Source: Lactimicrobium massiliense
GTDB taxonomy: Bacteria; Bacillota_I; Bacilli_A; Erysipelotrichales; Erysipelotrichaceae
DNA: 64,000 nucleotides
Direction of reading: 5' to 3'
Assembly (NCBI RefSeq): GCF_900343155.1
Contig: NZ_OUNG01000005.1
Span: 205,352-269,351 of the forward strand
Made by a program: the position numbers and the translations under genes. Shown one piece after another: positions 45,878 through 54,288 of the stretch. Each line of letters begins with the position of its first letter. Position 1 is the first letter of the stretch. The notes beneath the pieces are model-generated. The model searched no databases, was not told the origin of the DNA, and saw nothing but the letters and a program-made list of their open reading frames with translations.

Positions 45878-46579
45878 TTATCCAAGCATTGTCAGATACT
45901 GGAAGACAAGGATGTAATGGCACAGAGAGCCTGCCAGCACGAAGCAGTGGAAGAGCTCGTGATTGCCAAATCCAGGAATTCTGTTTTCAAACATTGTCGG
46001 CTTCATGGCATAGATCACAGCACCGACCGTGTAGAACAGACCGCCTGCCAGCAGCCAGAAGAAGGCTGGTGCGGAAAGATTGGCGACGATATCTTTCATG
46101 AAGAAGATGGCTGTCCAGCCCATGGCAGTATAGATGACGCTGGACACCCATTTTGGGCAGGTAACCCAGCACAGCTTGAAGATGATGCCAAGTACGGCAA
46201 TTGTCCAGACGATGCTTAACAGAATCATGCCTTCTCTGCCGGGCAGTACGGTGACTGCCACCGGTGTATAGCTGCCGGCAATCAGCAGGAAGATGGAACA
46301 GTGATCCACCTTCTTGAGAATCTTGTTAACGCGGGCATTGATGCTGAAGGAATGGTATGTTGTGGAAGCACTGTACAGAATAATCATGGACAGCATGAAC
46401 ACGGCGTAGGAGCCAAGTGCAGCCATGGAGTTGCCCATACGTGCCCCCTGCAGCAGCAGTGCCGGCATGCCCAGGATGGCACCAATAGCGCCAATCAGAT
46501 GTGTCAAAGCACTGATCGGATCCTTGACGGTAAACATTCTGCGTTCATTTACTACTGTATTCTGATTCATAACGGTCAT
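45878..46579 (-). CDS. Hemolysin III / PAQR-family membrane protein
   Basis: 233 aa with seven predicted membrane segments. PAQR family marks: DPISALTHLIGAIGAI, SASTTYHSFS, VDHCSIFLLIAGSYTP and GNHELFHCFVLAGSLCHYILVF, including the conserved Asp and His residues. AGGAGGTG precedes ATG 46579. The bacterial members' role is unclear, perhaps membrane fluidity sensing or hydrolase. It is divergent from a DUF1836 gene, a common pairing in Bacillota as I recall it. Confidence 0.92.
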   Translation of the reverse strand: MTVMNQNTVVNERRMFTVKDPISALTHLIGAIGAILGMPALLLQGARMGNSMAALGSYAVFMLSMIILYSASTTYHSFSINARVNKILKKVDHCSIFLLIAGSYTPVAVTVLPGREGMILLSIVWTIAVLGIIFKLCWVTCPKWVSSVIYTAMGWTAIFFMKDIVANLSAPAFFWLLAGGLFYTVGAVIYAMKPTMFENRIPGFGNHELFHCFVLAGSLCHYILVFQYLTMLG

Positions 46580-46633
46580 ATGAACACCTCCTATATCCTG
46601 TGATCGGTTTTTCATTAACTGATTGCAGTTATC

Positions 46634-46662
46634 ATACTAGCGGTTTTTAAATAACTTGTCAA
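46634..46662 (-). promoter_or_regulatory. Promoter of the hemolysin III-family gene
   Basis: TTGACA (46662-46657) and TAGTAT (46639-46634), 17-bp spacer, reading left. It lies back to back with the DUF1836 promoter, only about 20 bases away, so one regulator could cover both. Confidence 0.6.
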
Positions 46663-46680
46663 TATGATTCAAATACTTTA

Positions 46681-46709
46681 TTGACGAATAATGATTATGA
46701 TCATATGAT
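46681..46709 (+). promoter_or_regulatory. Promoter of the DUF1836 gene, giving a leaderless transcript
   Basis: TTGACG (46681-46686) and TATGAT (46704-46709) with a 17-bp spacer. The -10 box ends six bases before the ATG at 46716, so transcription should begin at or within a base or two of the start codon. Confidence 0.6.
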
Positions 46710-46715
46710 AAAAGC

Positions 46716-47252
46716 ATGAATACAAATAAACTGCAGCCGATCTTAGAAAGCTTTACATATCCTGCCTACCGCGAAATTCCGGATGTTGGTCTGTATCTCG
46801 ATCAGGTCGTCAAGTACATCAACAGTTATCTGCAGGATTTTCCGGAAATGCAGATTACGGGATCGATGGTTTCCAATTATGTGAAGCAGAAACTGATTTC
46901 TTCACCGCACAAGAAAACGTATTCGCGCGATCAAATTGCGGGATTGATCTTTATTGCTACTGCCAAGACAGTATTATCCATGGATCATATCCGGATGTGT
47001 CTGTCCTCACTGGATCAGTTTGACAGTTATGAGCATGCCTATGAGGCGTTTCGGAGCATGCTGCATGAAGTGCTGTCATCTCTGATGGATGCCAGCCACC
47101 ACATCGTCTGTGCAGCAACCTCCAGTCCGGTGTCACAGGCATTGGAAAACATTGTGATTACCGTTGCCCATAAGATGTATCTGGAGCGGTATTTTGAGGA
47201 ATACCGGCAGGAAATGGAAGAAAATGAAAAAAAAGATGACAGTCAGTCATGA
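46716..47252 (+). CDS. DUF1836-family protein
   Basis: 178 aa, soluble. The family has a MerR-like N-terminal DNA-binding look (DVGLYLDQVVKYINSYL, ITGSMVSNYVKQKLI, KTYSRDQIAGLIFIATAKTVLSMDHI), followed by a helical domain. Function unknown, probably a regulator; the divergent hemolysin III gene is a likely target. There is no Shine-Dalgarno site before the ATG, which fits leaderless translation. Its 3' end overlaps the convergent gene by ten bases. Confidence 0.85.
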   Translation: MNTNKLQPILESFTYPAYREIPDVGLYLDQVVKYINSYLQDFPEMQITGSMVSNYVKQKLISSPHKKTYSRDQIAGLIFIATAKTVLSMDHIRMCLSSLDQFDSYEHAYEAFRSMLHEVLSSLMDASHHIVCAATSSPVSQALENIVITVAHKMYLERYFEEYRQEMEENEKKDDSQS

Positions 47253-47262
47253 TCTGCCATCT
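47226..47262. terminator. Two-way terminator inside two overlapping gene ends
   Basis: AGATGACAG pairs with CTGCCATCT (one mismatch). T residues follow on the plus strand, and eight T on the minus strand. The hairpin spans both stop codons. Confidence 0.7.
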
Positions 47263-48430
47263 TTTCTTGTTCTGCAGGATGAATGGGCTGTCCGCATACC
47301 GGACAGAACCTGGCACCCGGAACTTTCAGCTTTGCACCGCAGTGTGAACAGAAGCGCACCGGTGGAAGCGGCTTCTGGCTGTCTGTGCTTTCATCTGGTG
47401 CTGGATGCATCTGTTCCTGATGATCCTGGGCGTTCTCTGTTGTTTCAGCAGCAGTCACAGCCACTGTTTCATCCATGGCCATGCGTTCTTCCTGTTTTGA
47501 TGCTTCCTGCTCCGTTGATACAGTTTCTTTCAAAACGGGTTCTGCTGCTTCTGGCTCAGAAACCTTTGCAGCATGTTCAGACTGCTCCAATTGTTCTTTC
47601 TGTTCTTTTGTCAAAGGAGAAGGAACGGCAATCGGCTCTGGTGCAGGCTCTGTCTCCTCTTGCTGAACTGCTTCCTTCTTTGCCTTTTTCTCATGCTGCT
47701 TCAAGGAGAAGAGCACATGCTTTGTCTTCTGCGGCTTTTCAGATGCTGCATGTTCTTTCTCTTCTGTCTTCTGTTCTGCCTGCTCTACGCTCTTTTCTGG
47801 CTGTTGGATATGACTGTCAGCGTTCTCTGCATCCTGCGGCTGATTTACTATTGCGCCAGAGATTTCTGCAGGCCTGCTTTCCGGTTTTCTGATCGTTACT
47901 TTTTCAACAACCATGCGGCGGTACAGGCGGTGCCTTTCCCCATAGTAGACAAGTGAGAGTGCACAGTACATGATGGTCAGCGCCAGGATGACGGCAGCAA
48001 TCAGAAAAATCCAGCGTGAGGAAATGCTGAAATCAAGATAGAGATGCAGGTTCATGCCGATTACCATCGAAAGATGTTTCCGATAGATTTCGGAAAATGC
48101 ATAGCAGGCATACAAAACCAGTGTGAGATAATGGCTCATCTGGTACCACCAGCTGCTGCGGATCCAGCGGAAACTGCGCAGCCATGCCTGCAGGACAATC
48201 AGTGTTTCCAGAATAACAAAGGCAAAACTGATGTAATAGAGCCATTTGTCATCCTGGGGTGCCAGCAGTGCATCCGTATTGAACATCCAGCTGGTGCTTC
48301 TGCCCATGCGCACACAAATGGTGCAGATGGTCAGATAGATGCCGGAAAGAATGATCAGCGGCATCAATACAGCCTGGTTGAAGCGATGCCATTTCAGTGG
48401 TGTTTCTGCCTTTTCTGTATATTTCAGCAT
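47243..48430 (-). CDS. Membrane protein with long charged linker and C-terminal zinc ribbon
   Basis: 395 aa. Four hydrophobic segments lie in the first 165 residues (about 20-42, 64-85, 97-112, 137-163). A cytoplasmic-looking Glu/Gln/Ala/Lys-rich stretch (about 195-345) is probably disordered or coiled coil. The end is a zinc ribbon (FCSHCGAKLKVPGARFCPVCGQ). I do not recognise a family for the membrane part. Its ATG overlaps the trmD stop (ATGCTGA), so it is translated with trmD and ends that operon. Confidence 0.8.
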   Translation of the reverse strand: MLKYTEKAETPLKWHRFNQAVLMPLIILSGIYLTICTICVRMGRSTSWMFNTDALLAPQDDKWLYYISFAFVILETLIVLQAWLRSFRWIRSSWWYQMSHYLTLVLYACYAFSEIYRKHLSMVIGMNLHLYLDFSISSRWIFLIAAVILALTIMYCALSLVYYGERHRLYRRMVVEKVTIRKPESRPAEISGAIVNQPQDAENADSHIQQPEKSVEQAEQKTEEKEHAASEKPQKTKHVLFSLKQHEKKAKKEAVQQEETEPAPEPIAVPSPLTKEQKEQLEQSEHAAKVSEPEAAEPVLKETVSTEQEASKQEERMAMDETVAVTAAETTENAQDHQEQMHPAPDESTDSQKPLPPVRFCSHCGAKLKVPGARFCPVCGQPIHPAEQEKMADHD

Positions 48431-49149
48431 AGTTTTCCCTCCTCATACGCACGCAGGGCTTTTTCTTCATCTTTGCTCAGAACATGTCTGGCATACAGGT
48501 CAGGCCTTCTTTTCTTTGTTTCAAGCAGTGACTGGACAAGCCGCCACTGACGGATCTTTTCATGATTGCCGGATAATAGGATAGCAGGTACTTTTTCGCC
48601 GTTGTAATCAGCCGGCTGGGTATACTGTGGATATTCCAGCAGACCGTTTTCATGTGATTCTTCACGGGTGGAATCATCCGCAATGGCACCTTTGAGCAGC
48701 CGGGTCACAGAGTCGATGATGACCATGGAAGCCAGTTCTCCGCCGGTCAGAACGTAATCTCCAATGGAGACAGCTTCATCCACATGGTTTATGATCCGTG
48801 CATCCAGCCCTTCATAGTGGCCGCACAGCAGAATCAGATGCTTCTTCTGGGAAAGCTGATGGGCCTTTGCCTGGCTGTATGGTTCACCTGCTGGCGACAT
48901 CATGACAGTCCATGCATCCTCTGTTTTCACAGAAGCGATGGCATCCAGCACCGGCTGGCATTTCATCACCATGCCTGCCCCGCCGCCAAACGGTGTATCA
49001 TCCACATGACGGTACCGGTCATGGGCAAAGGCCCGGATCTGCACAAGATCAATATCCACCAGTCCGGATGCCACACTGCGGCCGACGATGGATGTATGCA
49101 GGAAATTTTCATACATTTCCGGAAATAATGTCAGTACGCTGATTCTCAC
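48424..49149 (-). CDS. trmD: tRNA (guanine-N1-)-methyltransferase
   Basis: Methylates G37 of tRNA with SAM to prevent frameshifting. It has 241 aa. SPOUT trefoil-knot segments: LILLCGHYEGLDARI, IGDYVLTGGELASMV. The N terminus LTLFPEMYENFLHTSIVGR and DDTPFGGGAGMVMKCQP are diagnostic. It overlaps rimM by four bases. Confidence 0.97.
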   Translation of the reverse strand: MRISVLTLFPEMYENFLHTSIVGRSVASGLVDIDLVQIRAFAHDRYRHVDDTPFGGGAGMVMKCQPVLDAIASVKTEDAWTVMMSPAGEPYSQAKAHQLSQKKHLILLCGHYEGLDARIINHVDEAVSIGDYVLTGGELASMVIIDSVTRLLKGAIADDSTREESHENGLLEYPQYTQPADYNGEKVPAILLSGNHEKIRQWRLVQSLLETKKRRPDLYARHVLSKDEEKALRAYEEGKLC

Positions 49150-49655
49150 AACAAGCCTCCGATCACATGAATGGTGATTGTGCGTTCTTCACTATTAACA
49201 TTGCGGATGAAGGCTGGCACGTAAGGAATAAGTGCTTCCTTTCCATCTGTTTTGACAATGCGCATATTGCGATTGGCGCCAAGTGTTTCCTCAATACTGG
49301 TGACAGTACCAAGCAGATGTCCTTCTTCATCAATGACCTGCATGCCTTCCAGCTCACTGACATAGTGGCGCCCATCCTGCAGGGGTGAGCGCTGGCTGTC
49401 TTCCACATACAGGCCGCATTCCTTGTATATTTCGACATCATTGATATTCTCGAGGCCTTCAAAGGCAGCAAGCGGAAAGCCTTTGTGCACACGGTAGGAT
49501 TTTACTTTCAAAGGCTTGTATTCTCCCTGATAAAGCAGATAGACCGTATTGCCAGGTGTATAGCGTTCTTGATCAAAGTCTGAACAGCTTTGAATCTTGA
49601 TTTCCCCATGTATGCCATGGGTGTTGATCATTTTTCCAATTTTGATATATGCCAT
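49146..49655 (-). CDS. rimM: 16S rRNA processing protein RimM
   Basis: 169 aa ribosome maturation factor that binds S19 during 30S assembly. IGKMINTHGIHGEIKIQ at the start and a PRC-barrel C-terminal half (LEGMQVIDEEGHLLGTV, ALIPYVPAFI). There is no Shine-Dalgarno site before the ATG; an extended -10 box ends six bases upstream, so the mRNA from this promoter would be leaderless. Read-through from rpsP-khpA may add to its expression. Confidence 0.94.
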   Translation of the reverse strand: MAYIKIGKMINTHGIHGEIKIQSCSDFDQERYTPGNTVYLLYQGEYKPLKVKSYRVHKGFPLAAFEGLENINDVEIYKECGLYVEDSQRSPLQDGRHYVSELEGMQVIDEEGHLLGTVTSIEETLGANRNMRIVKTDGKEALIPYVPAFIRNVNSEERTITIHVIGGLL

Positions 49656-49661
49656 ATTCTT

Positions 49662-49670
49662 ATTATAGCA
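49662..49670 (-). promoter_or_regulatory. Extended -10 promoter abutting rimM
   Basis: Minus-strand TGCTATAAT (TATAAT at 49667-49662) lies six bases before the rimM ATG. It comes just after the khpA terminator. Confidence 0.55.
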
Positions 49671-49674
49671 AAGT

Positions 49675-49701
49675 AAAAAGGATGCCGTTCAGTCAGCATC
49701 C
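49675..49701 (-). terminator. Terminator overlapping the khpA stop codon
   Basis: On the minus strand GGATGC / GCATCC with a ten-base loop is followed by five T. It splits the ffh-trmD gene string into two transcripts. Confidence 0.7.
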
Positions 49702-49949
49702 TTTTCCTGTTCGAACTTGATTGTCACTTTTTTGTCTTCACGATGAGAAGCGACACTCATCACTTGGCGCAGTGCACTGGCCATTGAACCCTTGCGGCCA
49801 ATCAGGCGGGCAATGTCTTCATCATCCGCATGAATGCCAATGACAACCTCTCTTGGATTGGAAGATGTCTTTTCTTCCACCCTGAGGGCATCCACATTGT
49901 CAACCATTGGCTTGACAAGGTTGTAAAGCACCTCTTCAAGATTCGACAT
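49689..49949 (-). CDS. khpA: KH-domain RNA-binding protein KhpA
   Basis: 86 aa single KH domain with the Gly-x-x-Gly loop in RLIGRKGSMASALRQ. With KhpB it binds many RNAs and affects division and cell-wall growth in Bacillota. It lies five bases after rpsP, the usual order. Confidence 0.94.
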   Translation of the reverse strand: MSNLEEVLYNLVKPMVDNVDALRVEEKTSSNPREVVIGIHADDEDIARLIGRKGSMASALRQVMSVASHREDKKVTIKFEQEKDAD

Positions 49950-49954
49950 ACAGA

Positions 49955-50239
49955 TTACTTCTTGGCCTTGGCGGCTGCCTTCTGGTCGTGGAATCTCTTC
50001 ATGACACCCTGTCTGGACAGAATGTTGCGGACCGTATCAGAAGGCTGTGCACCCTTGTTCAGCCAGTCCAGAGCCTTCTCTGCATCGAGAACTACAGTCT
50101 CAGGATCTGTTGTCGGGTTGATATAGCCAATTGTCTCAATATCGCGGCCGTCTCTCGGGAAACGGGAATCAGCTGCTACAATACGATATCTAGGTGCCTT
50201 CTTTGCACCGGTTCTCTTCAAACGAAGCTTAACTGCCAT
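49955..50239 (-). CDS. rpsP: 30S ribosomal protein S16
   Basis: 94 aa, [29 protein letters not shown] and [11 protein letters not shown] are the S16 marks. AGGAGGAT precedes the ATG. It is separated from ffh by that gene's terminator, so it needs a promoter in the 83-base gap. Confidence 0.97.
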   Translation of the reverse strand: MAVKLRLKRTGAKKAPRYRIVAADSRFPRDGRDIETIGYINPTTDPETVVLDAEKALDWLNKGAQPSDTVRNILSRQGVMKRFHDQKAAAKAKK

Positions 50240-50283
50240 TTTGTTATCCTCCTGCTAATGACAATCTTAGTATACGCTCGAAA

Positions 50284-50314
50284 GAAAAAGTGTCAAGCAC
50301 ATTTACTTGACACT
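50284..50314 (-). terminator. Terminator of ffh
   Basis: On the minus strand AGTGTCAAG / CTTGACACT with an eight-base loop is followed by five T. Confidence 0.88.
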
Positions 50315-50322
50315 CAAGTGGA

Positions 50323-51735
50323 TTACTTCATTTTTCTGGACAACTCTTCCAGCTGCGCAGCACTCATGCCAGTCTTCGCCGTCATCTGGTTCATCATATC
50401 TTCCAGCTTTTCCTCATTCAGATTGCCAGAGCGCTGCAGATTGCCAACCTGTCCCATCGCCCGCTTCATCTTGGCGAACTGGCTGAGAAGCTTGTTAACA
50501 TCATTGACCGTTGTGCCGGAGCCTTTGGCAATTCGTTTCTTCATCGTGGAGCGGATCTTTTCCGGATGTTCACGCTCCCATTTGGTCATAGACTGAATCA
50601 TGGCCTTGGAATGTTTCATGGCTGCACTTGTCTGACCGTCGTTTACCATATTGGCATACTGGCTCATGCCCGGGATCATTTTGATGATGCCCTGCAGCGG
50701 CCCCATACGCTCAATCTGTTCAAACTGATGCAGCATATCATCCAGGTCAAAGCGGCCGTTCATCATCTTCTCAGCAGCTTTCTGGGCCTGCTCCATATCC
50801 ATCTTTTCCTGGGCTTTTTCAACCAGGGAGACAATATCGCCCATGCCCAGGATACGGTCAGCCATGCGGTCCGGATGGAAGACATCCATGTCTTCGATCT
50901 TTTCGCCTTCACCAACGAACTTGACCGGTACCCCGGTAATCTTCTTGACCGACAGCACACCGCCGCCGCGGGAATCACCATCAAACTTGGTGACAACCAG
51001 ACCTGTCAATGGCAGCGCATCACGGAAGGCAGACGCAACATTGACGATATCCTGACCCGTCATGGCATCTACTGTCAGTAATATTTCATCCGGATGAACT
51101 GCCGCATTGATTTCCTGCAGTTCATGCATGAGTTCTTCATCGATGTGCAGACGGCCGGCGGTATCAATCAATACGGTGTCATAGCCATTGCGCTTTGCAT
51201 GGTCCATACCCTGGCGCACAGTTTCCAGAGCCGGTGTTTCTGTTCCCAGCGTGAACACTTCACAGCCGATTTCATTACCCAGTGTCTGCAGCTGTTCAAT
51301 GGCTGCCGGACGAATAACATCTGCCGCAATCAGCAGGCATTTTCTGTCTTTCTTTTTAGTCAGCAGGCTGGCAATCTTGGCAACGGATGTTGTTTTGCCA
51401 GTTCCCTGCAGACCTACCATCATGATGGACGTAATGCCGTCTTCTTTGAAATGAATCTCCGCCTCTTCATTGCCAAGCAGATCGACCAGCTGATCATGGA
51501 CGATCTTGACGAGCATCTCGCCCGGCTCGACCGAGTTAATAACATCAGCGCCTCTTGCTTTTTCACGTACTTCTTCCAGGAAGTCCTTGACGATGCGGTA
51601 GTTGACATCTGCTTCCAGAAGTGCAAGACGCACCTCTTTGAGCATGTCCTCCATATTTTTATCGGTCAGCTTTCCCTTGCCGACCACATTGCGCATGGCA
51701 TGGTTCAAACGATCGCTCAGCGAATCAAAAGCCAT
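50323..51735 (-). CDS. ffh: Signal recognition particle protein Ffh
   Basis: 470 aa GTPase that targets nascent membrane proteins with the SRP RNA. N and G domains: VGLQGTGKTTSVAKIA (G1), DTAGRLHIDEELM (G3), TKFDGDSRGGG (G4). The M domain (from about 300) has the Met-rich segments and the RNA-binding helix-turn (SGTTVNDVNKLLSQFAKMKRAM). The usual partner ylxM is not present upstream. Confidence 0.97.
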   Translation of the reverse strand: MAFDSLSDRLNHAMRNVVGKGKLTDKNMEDMLKEVRLALLEADVNYRIVKDFLEEVREKARGADVINSVEPGEMLVKIVHDQLVDLLGNEEAEIHFKEDGITSIMMVGLQGTGKTTSVAKIASLLTKKKDRKCLLIAADVIRPAAIEQLQTLGNEIGCEVFTLGTETPALETVRQGMDHAKRNGYDTVLIDTAGRLHIDEELMHELQEINAAVHPDEILLTVDAMTGQDIVNVASAFRDALPLTGLVVTKFDGDSRGGGVLSVKKITGVPVKFVGEGEKIEDMDVFHPDRMADRILGMGDIVSLVEKAQEKMDMEQAQKAAEKMMNGRFDLDDMLHQFEQIERMGPLQGIIKMIPGMSQYANMVNDGQTSAAMKHSKAMIQSMTKWEREHPEKIRSTMKKRIAKGSGTTVNDVNKLLSQFAKMKRAMGQVGNLQRSGNLNEEKLEDMMNQMTAKTGMSAAQLEELSRKMK

Positions 51736-51973
51736 ATTGATATCCTCGCTTTCTTCAGCCTTTTTATATTATCACAACAGCAATGATTTTCTCTGCGGAT
51801 CGCAATGACACTTTCGTTTCATGTCGAAAAAGATATGACACATCGTGTTTCACGGCACATATGAGCCAATGATTTTCTGCCTTTTCCTGCCCTGCCAGAT
51901 GATGTTTCACAGATGAGAAACAATGAAGAAAAGACATGAAAACATCATCATGAGAACACGTTTATCAAACCTC

Positions 51974-52001
51974 TTGTCTTTGTGTTTTCCTGCCGTATAA
52001 T
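51974..52001 (+). promoter_or_regulatory. Promoter of nrdD
   Basis: TTGTCT (51974-51979) and TATAAT (51996-52001), 16-bp spacer. The start of transcription falls near 52008. Confidence 0.6.
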
Positions 52002-52011
52002 GTCTTCAGCA

Positions 52012-52039
52012 TGAATTAGTTGGATGTGCAACTAATTCA
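52012..52039 (+). repeat. Perfect inverted repeat in the nrdD leader
   Basis: Eleven-base arms TGAATTAGTTG (52012-52022) and CAACTAATTCA (52029-52039) around a six-base loop. It starts about four bases into the transcript and ends 22 bases before the ATG. No T run follows, so it is not a terminator; it may be an operator or a 5' stabilising hairpin. Confidence 0.75.
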
Positions 52040-52061
52040 TTCTTGCAGTTTGGAGGAAGAT

Positions 52062-54263
52062 ATGAACGTCATCAAGAGAAGCGGCGAAGAAGTCCTGTTC
52101 GCTGCCGATAAGATTAAAGTCGCTGTTACCAAGGCAAACAGTGCAACCAATCCTGAGAATCAGATGCCTTCCAGCACCATTGACACAATTGTTAATGCGG
52201 TTGTGGATAAGTGCAAAGCACTGAACCGCAGTGTCGGCGTGGAAGAGATCCAGGACATGGTGGAAACAGAGATCATGCATGAGGGTGCCTATGCCGTAGC
52301 CAAGAATTATATTACCTATCGGTATGAGAGAGCTCTGGTACGCAAGGCAAATTCTACGGATGAGCAGATTCTTTCTCTGATCGGTCGCAATAACGAGGAA
52401 GCCAAGCAGGAGAATTCCAATAAGAATCCGACTGTGAATTCTACCCAGCGTGACTATATGGCTGGTGAAGTATCCAAGGATATTACCCGCCGTTTCCTGC
52501 TGCCGCCGGATATCATCGATGCACATGAGAAAGGCATCATCCACTTCCATGATGCGGATTATTTCGCCCAGCCGATGTATAACTGCTGCCTGGTGAATCT
52601 GGAAGATATGCTGCAGAACGGCACCGTGATTACGGATACACTGATTGAGAAGCCTCATTCCTTTGCAACGGCCTGCAACATTGCGACACAGATCATTGCC
52701 CAGGTTGCCTCCAACCAGTATGGCGGCCAGACGATCACCCTTTCCCATCTGGCACCTTTTGTGGAGATCAGCCGCCGCAAGCATCGTGAAAACGTTGCAA
52801 ATGAGGTAGAAGCTGCCGGCCTGCATCTGAGTCAGGATCAGATTAATGAGATTGCGGAGCAGCGTGTGCACAAGGAAATCAAGGATGGTGTGCAGACGAT
52901 TCAGTATCAGATCATCACCCTGATGACAACCAATGGCCAGGCTCCGTTCGTGACTGTGTTCATGTATCTGGATGAAGTCGAAGACGGCCAGACGCGTGAA
53001 GATCTTGCCATGATCATTGAAGAAATGCTCAAGCAGCGGATGAAGGGCGTCAAGAATGAGAAGGGTGTCTATATCACCCCTGCTTTCCCGAAGCTGATCT
53101 ATGTGCTGGATGAAGATAACATTCATGAAAACAGCAGGTATTACTATCTGACCAAGCTGGCTGCGGAATGCACTGCCAAGAGAATGGTCCCGGATTATAT
53201 TTCCGCCAAGATCATGAGACAGCTCAAGGGCGATGTTTACCCGTGCATGGGATGCCGTTCCTTCCTGACACCGGACCGCTTTACAGATGCAGGTATTGGC
53301 AATGTCGCAGATGCCGGCAATTATCATCCGGCCAAGCATAAGTATTATGGCCGTTTCAATCAGGGTGTTGTGACCATCAATCTGGTTGATGTAGCCTGCT
53401 CTTCCGGCAAGGATATGGACGCATTCTGGAAGATTTTTGATGAGCGTCTGGATCTGTGCTACAGAGCACTGATGATCCGTCATAACAGACTGCTCGGCAC
53501 ACCAAGCGATGTCGCACCAATTCTGTGGCAGTATGGTGCAATTGCCCGTCTGAAGAAAGGCGAAAAGATCGATAAGCTTCTGTTCAATGGCTACTCTACG
53601 ATTTCTCTTGGCTATGGCGGCCTGTGCGAGTGCGTACGGTATATGACCGGCCATTCCCACACTGATCCGGAAGGAGAAAAGTTCGGTCTTGCCGTTATGC
53701 AGCATCTCAATGATGCCTGTGCAAAGTGGAAGAAGGAAACCAACATTGACTTCTCTGTTTATGGCACACCAATGGAGTCTACAACATACAAGTTTGCAAA
53801 GTGCCTGCAGAAGCGCTTTGGCATCATTCCGGGCGTAACGGATAAGAACTACATTACAAACTCTTATCACATCCATGTCACCCAGGAGATCAATGCCTTT
53901 GATAAGCTCACCTTTGAGTCACGTTTCCAGCAGTTGTCACCAGGCGGTGCGATCTCTTATGTAGAGGTACCGAATATGCAGAACAACATTCAGGCTGTTC
54001 TTGCTCTGATGAAGCATATCTACAATACGATTATGTATGCGGAGCTCAATACCAAGAGCGACTACTGCCAGAAGTGTGGATATGATGGTGAAATTCAGAT
54101 TGTGGAAGACGCCAATCACAAGCTGATCTGGCGCTGCCCGAACTGCGGCAATACTGACCAGAATACGATGAATGTTGCCAGACGTACCTGCGGCTACATC
54201 GGCACCCAGTTCTGGAACCAGGGCAGAACCGAAGAGATCAAAGAAAGAGTCATGCATCTGTAA
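52062..54263 (+). CDS. nrdD: Anaerobic ribonucleoside-triphosphate reductase (class III)
   Basis: Reduces ribonucleotides to deoxyribonucleotides in the absence of oxygen with a glycyl radical. It has 733 aa. An N-terminal ATP-cone (IKRSGEEVLFAADKIKVAV), the catalytic barrel, the zinc Cys pairs near the end (CQKCGYDGE and CPNCGN) and the glycyl radical loop RRTCGYIG are all present. GGAGGAAG precedes ATG 52062. The activase gene nrdG, usually next, is not seen here: a Tn7-like element starts 17 bases after the stop codon. Confidence 0.97.
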   Translation: MNVIKRSGEEVLFAADKIKVAVTKANSATNPENQMPSSTIDTIVNAVVDKCKALNRSVGVEEIQDMVETEIMHEGAYAVAKNYITYRYERALVRKANSTDEQILSLIGRNNEEAKQENSNKNPTVNSTQRDYMAGEVSKDITRRFLLPPDIIDAHEKGIIHFHDADYFAQPMYNCCLVNLEDMLQNGTVITDTLIEKPHSFATACNIATQIIAQVASNQYGGQTITLSHLAPFVEISRRKHRENVANEVEAAGLHLSQDQINEIAEQRVHKEIKDGVQTIQYQIITLMTTNGQAPFVTVFMYLDEVEDGQTREDLAMIIEEMLKQRMKGVKNEKGVYITPAFPKLIYVLDEDNIHENSRYYYLTKLAAECTAKRMVPDYISAKIMRQLKGDVYPCMGCRSFLTPDRFTDAGIGNVADAGNYHPAKHKYYGRFNQGVVTINLVDVACSSGKDMDAFWKIFDERLDLCYRALMIRHNRLLGTPSDVAPILWQYGAIARLKKGEKIDKLLFNGYSTISLGYGGLCECVRYMTGHSHTDPEGEKFGLAVMQHLNDACAKWKKETNIDFSVYGTPMESTTYKFAKCLQKRFGIIPGVTDKNYITNSYHIHVTQEINAFDKLTFESRFQQLSPGGAISYVEVPNMQNNIQAVLALMKHIYNTIMYAELNTKSDYCQKCGYDGEIQIVEDANHKLIWRCPNCGNTDQNTMNVARRTCGYIGTQFWNQGRTEEIKERVMHL

Positions 54264-54279
54264 TAAGAAAGAAACTAAT

Positions 54280-54288
54280 TGAGTTTTT
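54280..54288 (+). other. Candidate transposon terminus
   Basis: TGAGTTTTT precedes the first ACAAT repeat by the same nine bases as TGTGGGCGG in Tn7. Tn7-type ends normally begin TGT; here the third base would be A. The five bases before it (CTAAT, 54275-54279) would be the target duplication, which cannot be tested without the other end. Confidence 0.45.

Noticed and set aside
52032..53876. 614-codon minus-strand open frame
   Set aside because: It is antisense to nrdD with shadow-like composition and no start signals.
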